From assembly GCA_045592745.1 (NCBI GenBank), contig JAZNVH010000014.1:1-60301 (forward strand): DNA of 60,301 nt, written 5' to 3'. The notes beneath the pieces were generated by a model. That model was given only the letters and a program-made list of their open reading frames with translations, was not told where the DNA came from and did no database searches. Each line of letters opens with the position of its first letter. Position 1 is the first letter of the stretch. This DNA is from Aphodoplasma sp045592745 (GTDB lineage Bacteria > Bacillota > Clostridia > UBA1381 > UMGS1253). Made by a program: the position numbers and the translations under genes. Below, one piece after another: positions 25,601 to 34,126 of the stretch.

Positions 25601-26107
25601 ATGCAAAGATATACAGTAGCCGTGCTTGTAAATAACCAGTTTGGTGTGCTTAACCGCGTAACAAGCATGTTTCGCAGAAGACGCTTTAATATAAGCGCGC
25701 TTACGGTTAGCGAAACGGAGTCAAGCGCATATTCGAGAATTACGGTTGTGTTTGATGGTGACGAGGCGAATAAGCAGCAGCTTATAAATCAGCTTTATAA
25801 ACTGGCTGATGTGTGCTCTATAAGTGAGCTTGATGAATCAAATTCAATAAGCTGTGAGCTTTTGCTTATAAAAATGCAAAACGATGCTGATACGCGTGGT
25901 GAAATAAGTGCGGCAGCACAGGCATTTGATGCAAAAACAGTAGATTATTCAAAGGATTCAATTATGCTTGAGCTTACGGGAACAAGTCAGAGAATTGATG
26001 ATTTTATAAATCTTATGCGTGATTATACAATACTTGAAATATGCCGTACGGGAAGCGTTTCGCTTGAAAAGGGAAGTACAACCATAAGAAAGGTTACAAA
26101 TCTTTAA
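25601..26107 (+). CDS. ilvN: acetolactate synthase small (regulatory) subunit
   Basis: 168 residues with an N-terminal ACT domain (YTVAVLVNNQFGVLNRVTSMF, RRRFNISALTVSETE), which binds valine for feedback inhibition, and a typical C-terminal half ending ICRTGSVSLEKG. Starts two bases after ilvB stops, with GGTGGAGG in the end of ilvB. Confidence 0.94.
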   Translation: MQRYTVAVLVNNQFGVLNRVTSMFRRRRFNISALTVSETESSAYSRITVVFDGDEANKQQLINQLYKLADVCSISELDESNSISCELLLIKMQNDADTRGEISAAAQAFDAKTVDYSKDSIMLELTGTSQRIDDFINLMRDYTILEICRTGSVSLEKGSTTIRKVTNL

Positions 26108-26153
26108 TTTTGATTTTTGCCAATAAGGCTTTTAAAAGAGGCGGTGTGAAGAG

Positions 26154-26732
26154 GTGGCGACATATTTTATAACACGGGAAAGAAAAAATGAAATAAAAGA
26201 TATAGTTATTGACATAATGAAAAAGTCTGATATCCATTCTCTTCCTGTTAGAATAAACAACATATTAAAGCAGTATAACATTCGCTGTATAAAAATGGAT
26301 AAAATTGCACTGCGAAGTTCACACAAAAACGATGTGCCAAATGATGATGGTTATATTATAAAAAGCGGAGAAGAATATATTATTGTCTATAACCCAAGTC
26401 ATTCGCGTCAAAGAATTCGCTTTACGCTTGCCTGCCAGCTTGCACATATATTTTTAGGTCATATTTTGGTGGGCAGAGCTGATAAAGCAACAGATGTTGA
26501 GGCGGCGTATTTTGCCGATGAACTTTTGATGCCATTATCGGTGCTTGACAGTTATGGCGACAGAAGTGCAGCTGATATTGCAAAGCGCTGTGATGTATCA
26601 TTTTCTGCGGCAAAGATAAGAGAAAAGGATTTTGAGCGCCGTGATAAGTATAAGAAGGTTAACGGTGAAACGCCCTATGATATCAAGTTTTTAAACTGCT
26701 TTTTTGCAGAAAATGAAGAGCAAGACAAATAA
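26154..26732 (+). CDS. ImmA/IrrE-like protein with a degenerate metallopeptidase site
   Basis: 192 residues from GTG 26154 (GAAGAGGTGGC upstream). The family core is recognisable: RIRFTLACQLAHIFLGH and VEAAYFADELLMP. In active ImmA/IrrE proteins the first block reads about FTLAHELGH with HExxH. Here it is CQLAH, so the first His ligand and the catalytic Glu are both replaced (Cys and Gln). The third position Glu in the second block is retained. There is no N-terminal HTH and no partner repressor beside it. It follows ilvN by 46 bases on the same strand. It is likely a non-proteolytic sensor or a gene losing function. Confidence 0.7.
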   Translation: MATYFITRERKNEIKDIVIDIMKKSDIHSLPVRINNILKQYNIRCIKMDKIALRSSHKNDVPNDDGYIIKSGEEYIIVYNPSHSRQRIRFTLACQLAHIFLGHILVGRADKATDVEAAYFADELLMPLSVLDSYGDRSAADIAKRCDVSFSAAKIREKDFERRDKYKKVNGETPYDIKFLNCFFAENEEQDK

Positions 26733-26760
26733 AATAACAACATAAAAGGAGATTTTTATT

Positions 26761-27461
26761 ATGGGAATTATCAACAAGGATTTTATGCTTAATACCAAAA
26801 TGGCCAAAAAGCTGTATTATGATTTTGCACAAAACCTTCCGATAATAGATTACCATTGTCACCTTGTTCCTGAAATGATAGCAAATGACTACAAGTTTAA
26901 AGATACATATGATTTGTTTCTCGGCGGAGACCACTATAAATGGCGTCAGATGAGAAGCTTTGGTATTGATGAAGAAGTTTATAACGGGCGATGGCGACAG
27001 ATACGGGCTTTGACAGCATAAATGATTTGTGTGTTGCACAGAATCTTTCGTTGTTTATGGATAATCTCGAAAAAAATGATAGTTTGCCAAAGACTATTTT
27101 GTATACGCTTAATCCGAAGGATAATTATGTTCTTGGCACAATGCTTGGAAATTTTCAGAGTGGCCCGGTAAAGAGCAAAATTCAGTTTGGTTCGGGCTGG
27201 TGGTTTAACGATAACCGCGACGGAATGGAAGCGCAGATGAGCGCACTTGCAAATCTTGGTATTTTAGGTAAGTTTGTAGGAATGCTTACTGATTCAAGAA
27301 GCTTTGTATCATATCCGCGTCATGAGTATTTTAGAAGAATACTTTGTAACCTGATTGGCGGATGGGTAGAAAAAGGCGAGTATCCAAAGGATTATAAATA
27401 TCTTGAAAAGATTATCAAGGGTATATGTTATGAAAACGCCAAGGAGTATTTTGGATTTTAA
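26761..27461 (+). pseudogene. uxaC: uronate isomerase remnant with internal deletion
   Basis: Uronate isomerase converts glucuronate/galacturonate to fructuronate/tagaturonate. The first 76 residues match the family N-terminus, including the metal-binding YHCHL and GGDHYKWRQMRSFGID. At about 26985-26995 the frame changes and the sequence jumps to the family C-terminus: DTGFDSINDL, LPKTILYTLNPKDN, FGSGWWFNDNRDGMEAQMS and SYPRHEYFRR. About 240 middle residues are missing (usual length about 470), so the active site is lost. The start keeps a good AAAGGAGA site. Confidence 0.88.
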
Positions 27462-27555
27462 AAAATAATTTTAAAAGTTTTTGGAAATAATATTAAAGCC
27501 GTAATAAAAAAGCACCTAAAATGCGTACATACTTATAAAAAGCAGGTGCAGATAT

Positions 27556-28407
27556 ATGAAGGCTAAAATGAAATCATATTTATTAATTACACTTGGAACA
27601 GTTTTAATAGGGATTGGAATATATTTTTTCGAATTCACAAACAAATTTACGACCGGTGGTGTCGGCGGTATATCAATAGTGCTTGGACAAATAGCACCGT
27701 ATATATCGCCGGCGGGCTGGTTTTTTATTTTGAATTTTTTCCTTATGGTAGTAGGATTTATTATGTTTGGCAAACAATTTGGCATTAAAACGGTGTACTG
27801 TTCGCTTTTGTTGTCGGTTACGACGTATCTTCTTGAGATTTTTGTCCCATTAAGCTCGCCTCTTACCAATCAGAAAACACTTGAAATGTTTATAGACGTT
27901 TTGCTTATTTCGACGGGAAGTGCCCTTATCTTTAACGAGGAAAGCAGCTCCGGCGGAAGTGATATAGCGGCAATGCTTATTAAAAAATATATCGGCATTA
28001 ACATAGGAGTCGCGCTTTTAATAGTTGATTTTTTTGTTGTTTGTGCGTCATTTGCAGCGTTTGGAATAGAGACGGCTTTGTATTCACTTTTTATAATAGT
28101 GCTTCGCACACTTGTGCTTGACAATGCCATGGAAAGTCTTAATACATCAAAATATTTTGTGATTATCACAGATGAAGCAGACAAAATCTGCCGTTATATA
28201 AATGATGATTTAGGTCGCGGTGCAACAATTATGCCACACTCATACGGTGCGTTTACAAATGAGAAAAAAACGCTTATAATGACAGTTGTTGGAAGACGCG
28301 AGGCGGTAAAGCTAAGGCATAAAATTAAAAGAATAGATGAAAATGCATTTTGCATCATATGTACCTCAAGCGAGATTATAGGCCGCGGTTTTAAGACTGC
28401 ATTTTGA
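27556..28407 (+). CDS. YitT family membrane protein (DUF161 + DUF2179)
   Basis: 283 residues. The N-terminal two thirds hold about five to six membrane segments with the family signature FTTGGVGGISIVL and the repeated-unit motif SSSGGSDIAAML. The last 80 residues form the soluble DUF2179 domain (YFVIITDEADKICRYINDDLGRGAT, YGAFTNEKKTLIMTVV). The biochemical function of YitT proteins is unsettled. Single-gene unit ending in a bidirectional terminator. Confidence 0.88.
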   Translation: MKAKMKSYLLITLGTVLIGIGIYFFEFTNKFTTGGVGGISIVLGQIAPYISPAGWFFILNFFLMVVGFIMFGKQFGIKTVYCSLLLSVTTYLLEIFVPLSSPLTNQKTLEMFIDVLLISTGSALIFNEESSSGGSDIAAMLIKKYIGINIGVALLIVDFFVVCASFAAFGIETALYSLFIIVLRTLVLDNAMESLNTSKYFVIITDEADKICRYINDDLGRGATIMPHSYGAFTNEKKTLIMTVVGRREAVKLRHKIKRIDENAFCIICTSSEIIGRGFKTAF

Positions 28408-28422
28408 CGCTTTGCACATAAT

Positions 28423-28450
28423 AAAAAACCACCTTTTCAGGTGGTTTTTT
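28423..28450. terminator. bidirectional terminator, yitT / ilvE
   Basis: AAAAAACCACCT pairs with AGGTGGTTTTTT around a four-base loop; A and T runs serve both convergent genes. Confidence 0.9.
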
Positions 28451-28465
28451 GAATTTGATTTTGTT

Positions 28466-29530
28466 TTATAATGTAGTTGTCCAGCCAAATGTATCCTCGC
28501 ATTTACCCCACTGGATACCTGTAATTGTATCGTAGAGCTTCTGGCTTACAGGGCCGATTTCGTTATTGTTGATTGTCATAACGTCATCTTTAAAGCGAAG
28601 CTTGCCAACCGGTGAAATTACAGCGGCTGTACCTGTACCGAAGCATTCTTCAAGCTTGCCGCTTTTTTGAGCCTCAAGAAGCTCGTCAACCGATATCTTT
28701 CTTTCTTCAACCTCATAGCCCCAGCTCTTGCATACATTTATTACAGAATTTCTTGTAATACCCGGAAGAATGCTGCCGTTTAACATAGGGGTGATAATTT
28801 TGCCGTCTATTTTGAAGAAAATATTCATTGCGCCAACTTCTTCTATATATTTTCTTTCAACACCATCAAGCCAGAGAACCTGTGAATATCCGTCATCATG
28901 TGCTTTAACCTGCGCTGCAAGGCTTGCTGCATAGTTACCGCCTGTTTTGGCATAGCCGATACCGCCCTTTACTGCGCGAACATAATCGTCTTCAATCCAA
29001 ATGCCTACCGGAGCAAGTCCGCTCGCATAGTATGCACCGCTTGGTGAAAGAATTATAATAAACAAATATGTCTTTGAAGGAGCAACTCCCAAAAATTCAT
29101 CTGTTGCGATGATAAACGGTCTTATGTAAAGTGATGCGCCCTCAGTTGTGGGAATCCAGTCCTCATCAACCTTTACAATTGCTTTTACAGCTTCAACAAA
29201 ATCTTCTTCTGGAAGCTGCGGTATGCAAAGTCTTTCATTTGATGCGTTGGCACGTTTTGCATTCATTTCGGGGCGGAAAAGTCTTGTTTTTCCGTCAACG
29301 CCCTTGTATGCTTTAAGTCCCTCAAACATTTCCTGTCCATAATGGAAAACCATTGCTGACGGAGCAAGTGAAATGTTTTGATAGGGGACGATTCTTGCAT
29401 CGTGCCAGCCTTTGCCCTCTGTATAATTCATAATAAACATATGGTCGGTTGGAATTTTACCAAAGCCGAGCGGAGTATCCGGCGAAGGCTTTTGTTTTGG
29501 TGTTGTTGTTCTTGTAATGCTGATGTTCAT
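28466..29530 (-). CDS. ilvE: branched-chain amino-acid aminotransferase
   Basis: Class IV PLP aminotransferase catalysing the last step of Val/Leu/Ile synthesis and the first of their breakdown. 354 residues, the longer BCAT type (BCAT2-like). Motifs: FHYGQEMFEGLKAYK, RLFRPEMNAKRANAS, SLYIRPFIIATD, the PLP lysine in GYAKTGGNYAASL, LWLDGVERKYIEEVG, and FGTGTAAVISPVG. RBS GAAAGGATATG. It is encoded opposite to and 2.3 kb away from ilvBN, so it is not in that operon. Confidence 0.95.
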   Translation of the reverse strand: MNISITRTTTPKQKPSPDTPLGFGKIPTDHMFIMNYTEGKGWHDARIVPYQNISLAPSAMVFHYGQEMFEGLKAYKGVDGKTRLFRPEMNAKRANASNERLCIPQLPEEDFVEAVKAIVKVDEDWIPTTEGASLYIRPFIIATDEFLGVAPSKTYLFIIILSPSGAYYASGLAPVGIWIEDDYVRAVKGGIGYAKTGGNYAASLAAQVKAHDDGYSQVLWLDGVERKYIEEVGAMNIFFKIDGKIITPMLNGSILPGITRNSVINVCKSWGYEVEERKISVDELLEAQKSGKLEECFGTGTAAVISPVGKLRFKDDVMTINNNEIGPVSQKLYDTITGIQWGKCEDTFGWTTTL

Positions 29531-29779
29531 TGTATTTCATATCCTTTCAAAATAATTATAATAGAATATAATTAAAATATCACTTTTACTATTATAACTG
29601 AAATTTTGTGGTTTGTAAAGAGTTAGGGTAATGAAAATTGTTTTTGTTGAGTTTGTACAAATAATCAGAGCGAAAAACGTGTGTTTGAGTTTTTGAGGTT
29701 TACTGTAAATAAAGCTTTTGCATAATTTTTCTAAAAACGGACAGCATAAATGTATATTTTATCTGTTTTTGGAGGGCTT

Positions 29780-30868
29780 ATGAAAGAAAGTATAAAGGGC
29801 AGACAAATATTTTTTGCGCTTCTCAGCACAATACTTGGAGGCGGTATTTTTGCTGTGCCGTATATTGCTTCAAAGTATATGTCAACTGGAGCGTGGCTTT
29901 CGATACTTTTGGCGGCGATAATTTTTCTTGTGCCGACGAGCGTACTTTCTCATATTTCGAAAAAATATGACGGAGCCACTTTGTTTAATTATTCAAAAAA
30001 GATTTTGGGAAAACAAGCAGGTGAGGTATACTCTGCTGTTTTTGCGCTTTTTTATCTGGTCTTTACTGCGCTTTTTATATCATATTTTTCGCATATAGTT
30101 TGCTCGTGGATACTTCCTGATACAAGCTTTTATCTTGTGTGCGCATTTATTGTATTTGTATGCGCTTATGCACTTTCAAAAGGTTTTGTATCCACGCGGC
30201 GTCTTGTGAGCTTTGTAGGCATAATTACTGTTTTGGCTGTTGTAGCGATAAGGTTTTCGATGATATTTTCCGGTGATACAAGAGGTCTTTTTCCGATTTT
30301 AGAGGGTGAAGTTATGAAAAAAGGCTTTTTAGAAGCAACTGTATCCGTAGCGATGTTCTTTTTTGGTACGGGAGTTTTGGCTATTATACCTCATACAAAA
30401 ACGCAAAAGAATTTAGTTTATGCGGTGGGGGCGGTAATTGTGGGAGCGCTTTTACTTATACTTGTATGCGCATCGTGTTTTTGTATACTCGGCCCGCTAC
30501 GCACGGGCCTTTATCCCGAGGCGACTCTGCTTTCTGTAAAGGCTTTTGACATATCCGCTGTAAGCTTTATACAGCGTGCAGATATAATATTTATAATTAC
30601 GTGGACACTTTTGGTATTAAACGGGGTTTGCAGTATATGCCATATTCCGTATGTATATGTAAAAAGAATCCTTCCAAATGTGAAAGAGTATATGAAAATA
30701 ATTGTTGTAGCTATACTTATTTTTATTGTTGCTTCTTTGCCGTTTGATGCCCAAAGTGCACTTTTGTATATTAATATATGGTGCAAAACGCTTGGAGTTT
30801 TTGTGCTTTTTATAATGCCAATAATAATTTTTGCTTTTTCGGGGGTGCGTCATGAAAAGAAAAAATAA
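29780..30868 (+). CDS. gerAB: GerAB-type spore germination permease
   Basis: Membrane transporter-like subunit (APC superfamily) of a germinant receptor, 362 residues from ATG 29780 (TTGGAGGGCTT upstream). About ten membrane segments. The start resembles GRQIFFALLSTILGGGIFAVP, where the glycine-rich stretch is the unwound ligand-binding helix of the family. It is the first gene of a three-gene ger operon, and its end overlaps the next gene by 17 bases. Confidence 0.85.
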   Translation: MKESIKGRQIFFALLSTILGGGIFAVPYIASKYMSTGAWLSILLAAIIFLVPTSVLSHISKKYDGATLFNYSKKILGKQAGEVYSAVFALFYLVFTALFISYFSHIVCSWILPDTSFYLVCAFIVFVCAYALSKGFVSTRRLVSFVGIITVLAVVAIRFSMIFSGDTRGLFPILEGEVMKKGFLEATVSVAMFFFGTGVLAIIPHTKTQKNLVYAVGAVIVGALLLILVCASCFCILGPLRTGLYPEATLLSVKAFDISAVSFIQRADIIFIITWTLLVLNGVCSICHIPYVYVKRILPNVKEYMKIIVVAILIFIVASLPFDAQSALLYINIWCKTLGVFVLFIMPIIIFAFSGVRHEKKK

Positions 30869-31952
30869 AGTAGTTTGTTTGTCTTTGGCAGTAGTTTTTC
30901 TTTCGTGTTTTTTATGTTCGTGCACAGGTTATACCGAAATTGAGAATATGGATATACTCACATCTCATTTTGTATACAAAAACGGAGACAAAATACAGCT
31001 TGGCGGAGGAATTGCGAATGTAAGAAGTCTGTCAGATTCTATGGCAGACAAACCTGTAAGCTATATAAGTGCACAGGCGGACAGCATGTATGAAGCATCA
31101 AAAAAATTACAGCTAAGCGCTGACCATAAGCTTTTCTACGGCGGCATACGAGCACTTGTAATAGGCAGTGAGTATGCATCAGGCGGAGTGGGAGAATTTC
31201 TTGATTATCTTCAGACGCTGCCTGACCATAGAGCAAATGTGAGCGTATTTACGTCTTCGGAGGATGCGCGAGATATTGTAGAGTACAAAGCAGTAAATGA
31301 TTTTTCGGGCGGTTTTGCGGCAGAGAGTATTATAAGCAATTTGCAGTCGCAAAATTCCATGATAAACTGCAGCTTGTCAAAAATACTGGAAGCAAAGACT
31401 GAGCGCGTTGGCTTTGTGTTGCCCGACATAGAAATATCAGACGATGTAATGAGCGTAAATGGATACAGTGTTTTTGACGGAGAAAAAAAATTGCTGCATA
31501 TAGATGAGTTTTCAGGGGCAGCGCTTAATTATATATTAAGCAAAAAAGCGCGCTCGGGATATATGATTGAGGTGTCTAATGTGGGTGAATTTGAGGTTTA
31601 TGCCGAAATGGTAAAAAAGAATATTGACGTATTTGAAGATGCTAATGGAGAGCTTTGCGTAGATATGTCATTTGTATTTGACATAACAATGAGCGCGGCG
31701 GGGGATGAGCGCTTGACACATGAGCAGACACAGCAGATAAAAAAGCAAGTGTGCGGACTGATTGATAATCAGATTAATGAGGTTTTAAACACAGCGAAAG
31801 AGCAGGGATGCGATTTTCTGGAGCTGTATAAAGCGTATCAAACAAAAGAACGGGCAAACTTTTCTAATCTTGACTGGAACAAGATGATTTCTGCAATGAA
31901 TATATCGACAAATGTAAGTGTAGATAAGGTGAAAAACAAGGCGCTGAGGTGA
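30852..31952 (+). CDS. gerAC: GerAC-type germination lipoprotein
   Basis: 366 residues from ATG 30852, with GGGGGTGCG upstream inside the gerAB end. Lipoprotein signal with lipobox-like LCSC near residue 24, then the Ger(x)C family sequence: YTEIENMDILTSHFVYKN, DHKLFYGGIRALVIG and DYLQTLPDHRANVSVF. The C-terminal domain includes QTQQIKKQVCGLIDNQI. It sits on the outer face of the spore inner membrane. Confidence 0.85.
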   Translation: MKRKNKVVCLSLAVVFLSCFLCSCTGYTEIENMDILTSHFVYKNGDKIQLGGGIANVRSLSDSMADKPVSYISAQADSMYEASKKLQLSADHKLFYGGIRALVIGSEYASGGVGEFLDYLQTLPDHRANVSVFTSSEDARDIVEYKAVNDFSGGFAAESIISNLQSQNSMINCSLSKILEAKTERVGFVLPDIEISDDVMSVNGYSVFDGEKKLLHIDEFSGAALNYILSKKARSGYMIEVSNVGEFEVYAEMVKKNIDVFEDANGELCVDMSFVFDITMSAAGDERLTHEQTQQIKKQVCGLIDNQINEVLNTAKEQGCDFLELYKAYQTKERANFSNLDWNKMISAMNISTNVSVDKVKNKALR

Positions 31953-31958
31953 TAGAAT

Positions 31959-33401
31959 ATGGCAATTACGGACGTAAAAAAGCTATGCGACGATATACAA
32001 AAAAACAACAATGTCAAAAAGAGGGTACTGAAAAGTAAAAACGGCGAGGTGTATATAATATATGTAAAGCAGCTTTGTGATATATACCTTTTGTCCGAGC
32101 ATATTATAAAACCGATACAGCATTACTGGCTAAAAAATGATAACGCAATAAATGCCGAATTTGCTCTTGACAGTATAATTACTGCAGATGACTGCGCTTT
32201 TATAGAAGATGAGCATGAGATACTGGAAAAAGTGCTTTCGGGCATGGTGATAGTGCTTTTTTCGGGTGATGAAAGAGGAATTGAGGTAAATCTTAAAAAG
32301 GTTGAAAAAAAATCGACGGATGCTTCTGAGATAAATTATTCAATCTGGGGCGGAAAGGATTCATTTACTGAAAATCTTGACTCAAATTTATCGCTTATAC
32401 GTTACCGAATAAAAGACCCGTCTTTAAAGCTTGAAACATATACTGTAGGGCGCAGAACAAAGACTATGCTTTTAATGGCATATATCGGTGATGTTGCAAA
32501 TGAAGAATATGTAAATACAATAAAAAAACGCATAGAAAAAATTGATATAGACGGAATTTTAGAGTCCGCAAAGTTTCAGTGGTTTTTAAATGATAAAAAG
32601 TTTGCACTTTTTCCACAGGCGGGACTTGAACAGCGCTCCGACATAGCGTGCAGCGCAATGCTTGAAGGAAAAATTGTGATTTTAATTGACGGAAGTGGTA
32701 TTGCGCTTGTTTTGCCAAAGCTTTTGATTGAATTTTTATGGTCTGACGATGATGAATGTGACAATATATACTTTGGTATATTTTCAAAGCTACTTCGTAT
32801 ATTGTCCATCTTTATTTCTGCGACGATAACGTCCTTTTATATGGCGCTGACGGGTTTTCATGCAGGGGCACTTCCGACGGTGTATTCAATGATGATTGCC
32901 TCGGGACGCGCCGGCGTACCGTTTAGCGTTGTAACAGAGGTTATTTTGATAGAGGTGCTTGTCGAAATACTTCGTGAATCGCTGTTGCGCGTCCCACGAA
33001 GCAGCGGCTCGGCAATGGGAATTGTCGGCGGTATAGTAATAGGACAGGCGGCGGTAGAGGCGGGAATTTTCAGCCCTGTTGTGCTTGTAATTGCGGCGCT
33101 TTCGCTTATGACCTCTTATATAGTTCCCGATTACAACCTTACAAATGCTGTAAGGATGATAAAATTCGTATTTATATTTTTGACGGCATTTTTTGGTCTG
33201 TTCGGACTTGTGTGCGGCTTGTTTTTGCTTGCGCTTATGCTTATTTCAGATACCTCGCTTAAAACTCCGTATTTTGCGCCGTATGCCCCGTTTGGTTTTG
33301 TTGATGCTCTAAAGGGGATATTTACAAATAAATATTTGTCAATTAAAAGACCTGACTTTTTAAAAACAAAAAACAAAACGAGACAAAAAAAGAAAGAGTG
33401 A
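31959..33401 (+). CDS. gerAA: GerAA-type spore germination protein
   Basis: 480 residues. An N-terminal cytoplasmic region of about 260 residues carries DPSLKLETYTVGRRTKT, KKRIEKIDIDGILESA, FPQAGLEQRSDIACSAMLEGKI and ILIDGSGIALVLP, all hallmarks of the family. At least five C-terminal membrane segments follow, including SGSAMGIVGGIVIGQAAVEAG. The ger operon order here is AB-AC-AA, whereas Bacillus uses AA-AB-AC. The germinant cannot be read from sequence. RBS is weak (GCTGAGGTGATAG). Confidence 0.9.
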   Translation: MAITDVKKLCDDIQKNNNVKKRVLKSKNGEVYIIYVKQLCDIYLLSEHIIKPIQHYWLKNDNAINAEFALDSIITADDCAFIEDEHEILEKVLSGMVIVLFSGDERGIEVNLKKVEKKSTDASEINYSIWGGKDSFTENLDSNLSLIRYRIKDPSLKLETYTVGRRTKTMLLMAYIGDVANEEYVNTIKKRIEKIDIDGILESAKFQWFLNDKKFALFPQAGLEQRSDIACSAMLEGKIVILIDGSGIALVLPKLLIEFLWSDDDECDNIYFGIFSKLLRILSIFISATITSFYMALTGFHAGALPTVYSMMIASGRAGVPFSVVTEVILIEVLVEILRESLLRVPRSSGSAMGIVGGIVIGQAAVEAGIFSPVVLVIAALSLMTSYIVPDYNLTNAVRMIKFVFIFLTAFFGLFGLVCGLFLLALMLISDTSLKTPYFAPYAPFGFVDALKGIFTNKYLSIKRPDFLKTKNKTRQKKKE

Positions 33402-33419
33402 TTACTCTTTCTTTTTTTA
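33389..33419 (+). terminator. ger operon terminator
   Basis: AGAAAGAGT pairs with ACTCTTTCT; the gerAA stop codon (33399-33401) lies in the hairpin, followed by a T run. Confidence 0.85.
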
Positions 33420-33546
33420 TATAATGAAAACCACGCGATAATCACGTGGTTCAAAAGATATTAACCGATGAACAAAAAATCTCCAGTGTGTTATAATAAA
33501 ATTGACTTGCCAATCAAAAATAAAAAATACATTGGAGGATTAATCT

Positions 33547-34017
33547 ATGAAAAAAGAAAACATAGACACAAATAGTTTAGCGCATACAAAATGGGATTGC
33601 AAGTACCACATAGTGTTTGCATCGAAATACAGAAGAAAAATATTTTTTGAAGAAACAAGACTATAAATAAGAGAAATGCTACGCAAGTTATGTCAATGGA
33701 AAGGGATAGAGATAATAGAGGGAGAAGTGTGTCCAGATCATATACATATGTCAATTAGCATCCTGCCCAAAATGAGCATTTCGGGATTTATAGGATATTT
33801 AAAGGGAAAAAGCTCACTTGTGATATTTCAAAAGTGGGAAAATATGAAATTTGCATACCGAAATCGCGAGTTTTGATGCAAGGGATATTACGTGGACGCC
33901 ACGGGCAAAAACAAAAAAGCAATCAAACAATACATAGCAGAACAATTAAAAAGAGACAAAGAAAGCAATCAGTTGAGTATGTTTGACCTGCGGGACCCAT
34001 TTATGTGTAGTAAGTAA
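33547..34017 (+). pseudogene. tnpA: IS200 transposase TnpA with two nonsense codons
   Basis: Reading through stops gives 156 codons, the normal IS200 length. HSLAHTKWDCKYHIVF-type start (SLAHTKWDCKYHIVFASKYR), HUH motif DHIHMSIS, and the Tyr nucleophile region KAIKQYIAEQ are preserved. TAA at 33664-33666 and TGA at 33874-33876 interrupt the frame; the TGA replaces a conserved Trp. A single-strand Y1 transposase could not be made full length. Confidence 0.88.
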
Positions 34018-34087
34018 AGGCTGCATGGCTGGCGCAGGCCAATAAAAAACGCACTTGTGCGTCGCCAGTAAAGGATAGGGCTATGCC

Positions 34088-34119
34088 CAAAAATGAAAAG
34101 CCACCCGCTACGCGGGTGG
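34088..34119 (-). terminator. probable metH operon terminator (IS200 right-end hairpin)
   Basis: On the minus strand CCACCCGC-GTA-GCGGGTGG is followed by CTTTTCATTTTT, 8 bases after the metH stop. Confidence 0.7.
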
Positions 34120-34126
34120 ATATTTA

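Larger units (their letters stand above)
33429..34119 (+). mobile_element. degenerate IS200-type insertion sequence (IS200/IS605 family)
   Basis: Left-end hairpin AACCACG (33429-33435)/CGTGGTT (33445-33451), a single transposase gene, and right-end hairpin CCACCCGC (34101-34108)/GCGGGTGG (34112-34119). Subterminal sequence after the transposase (GCCAGTAAAGGATAGGGC) is what I expect of IS200 elements. No tnpB is present. Exact ends are uncertain because this family makes no target duplication. The right hairpin probably now acts as the metH terminator. Confidence 0.75.

Noticed and set aside
27516..27551. GCACCT/AGGTGC inverted repeat before yitT as a terminator
   Set aside because: Loop is long, stem is six bases and no T tract follows.
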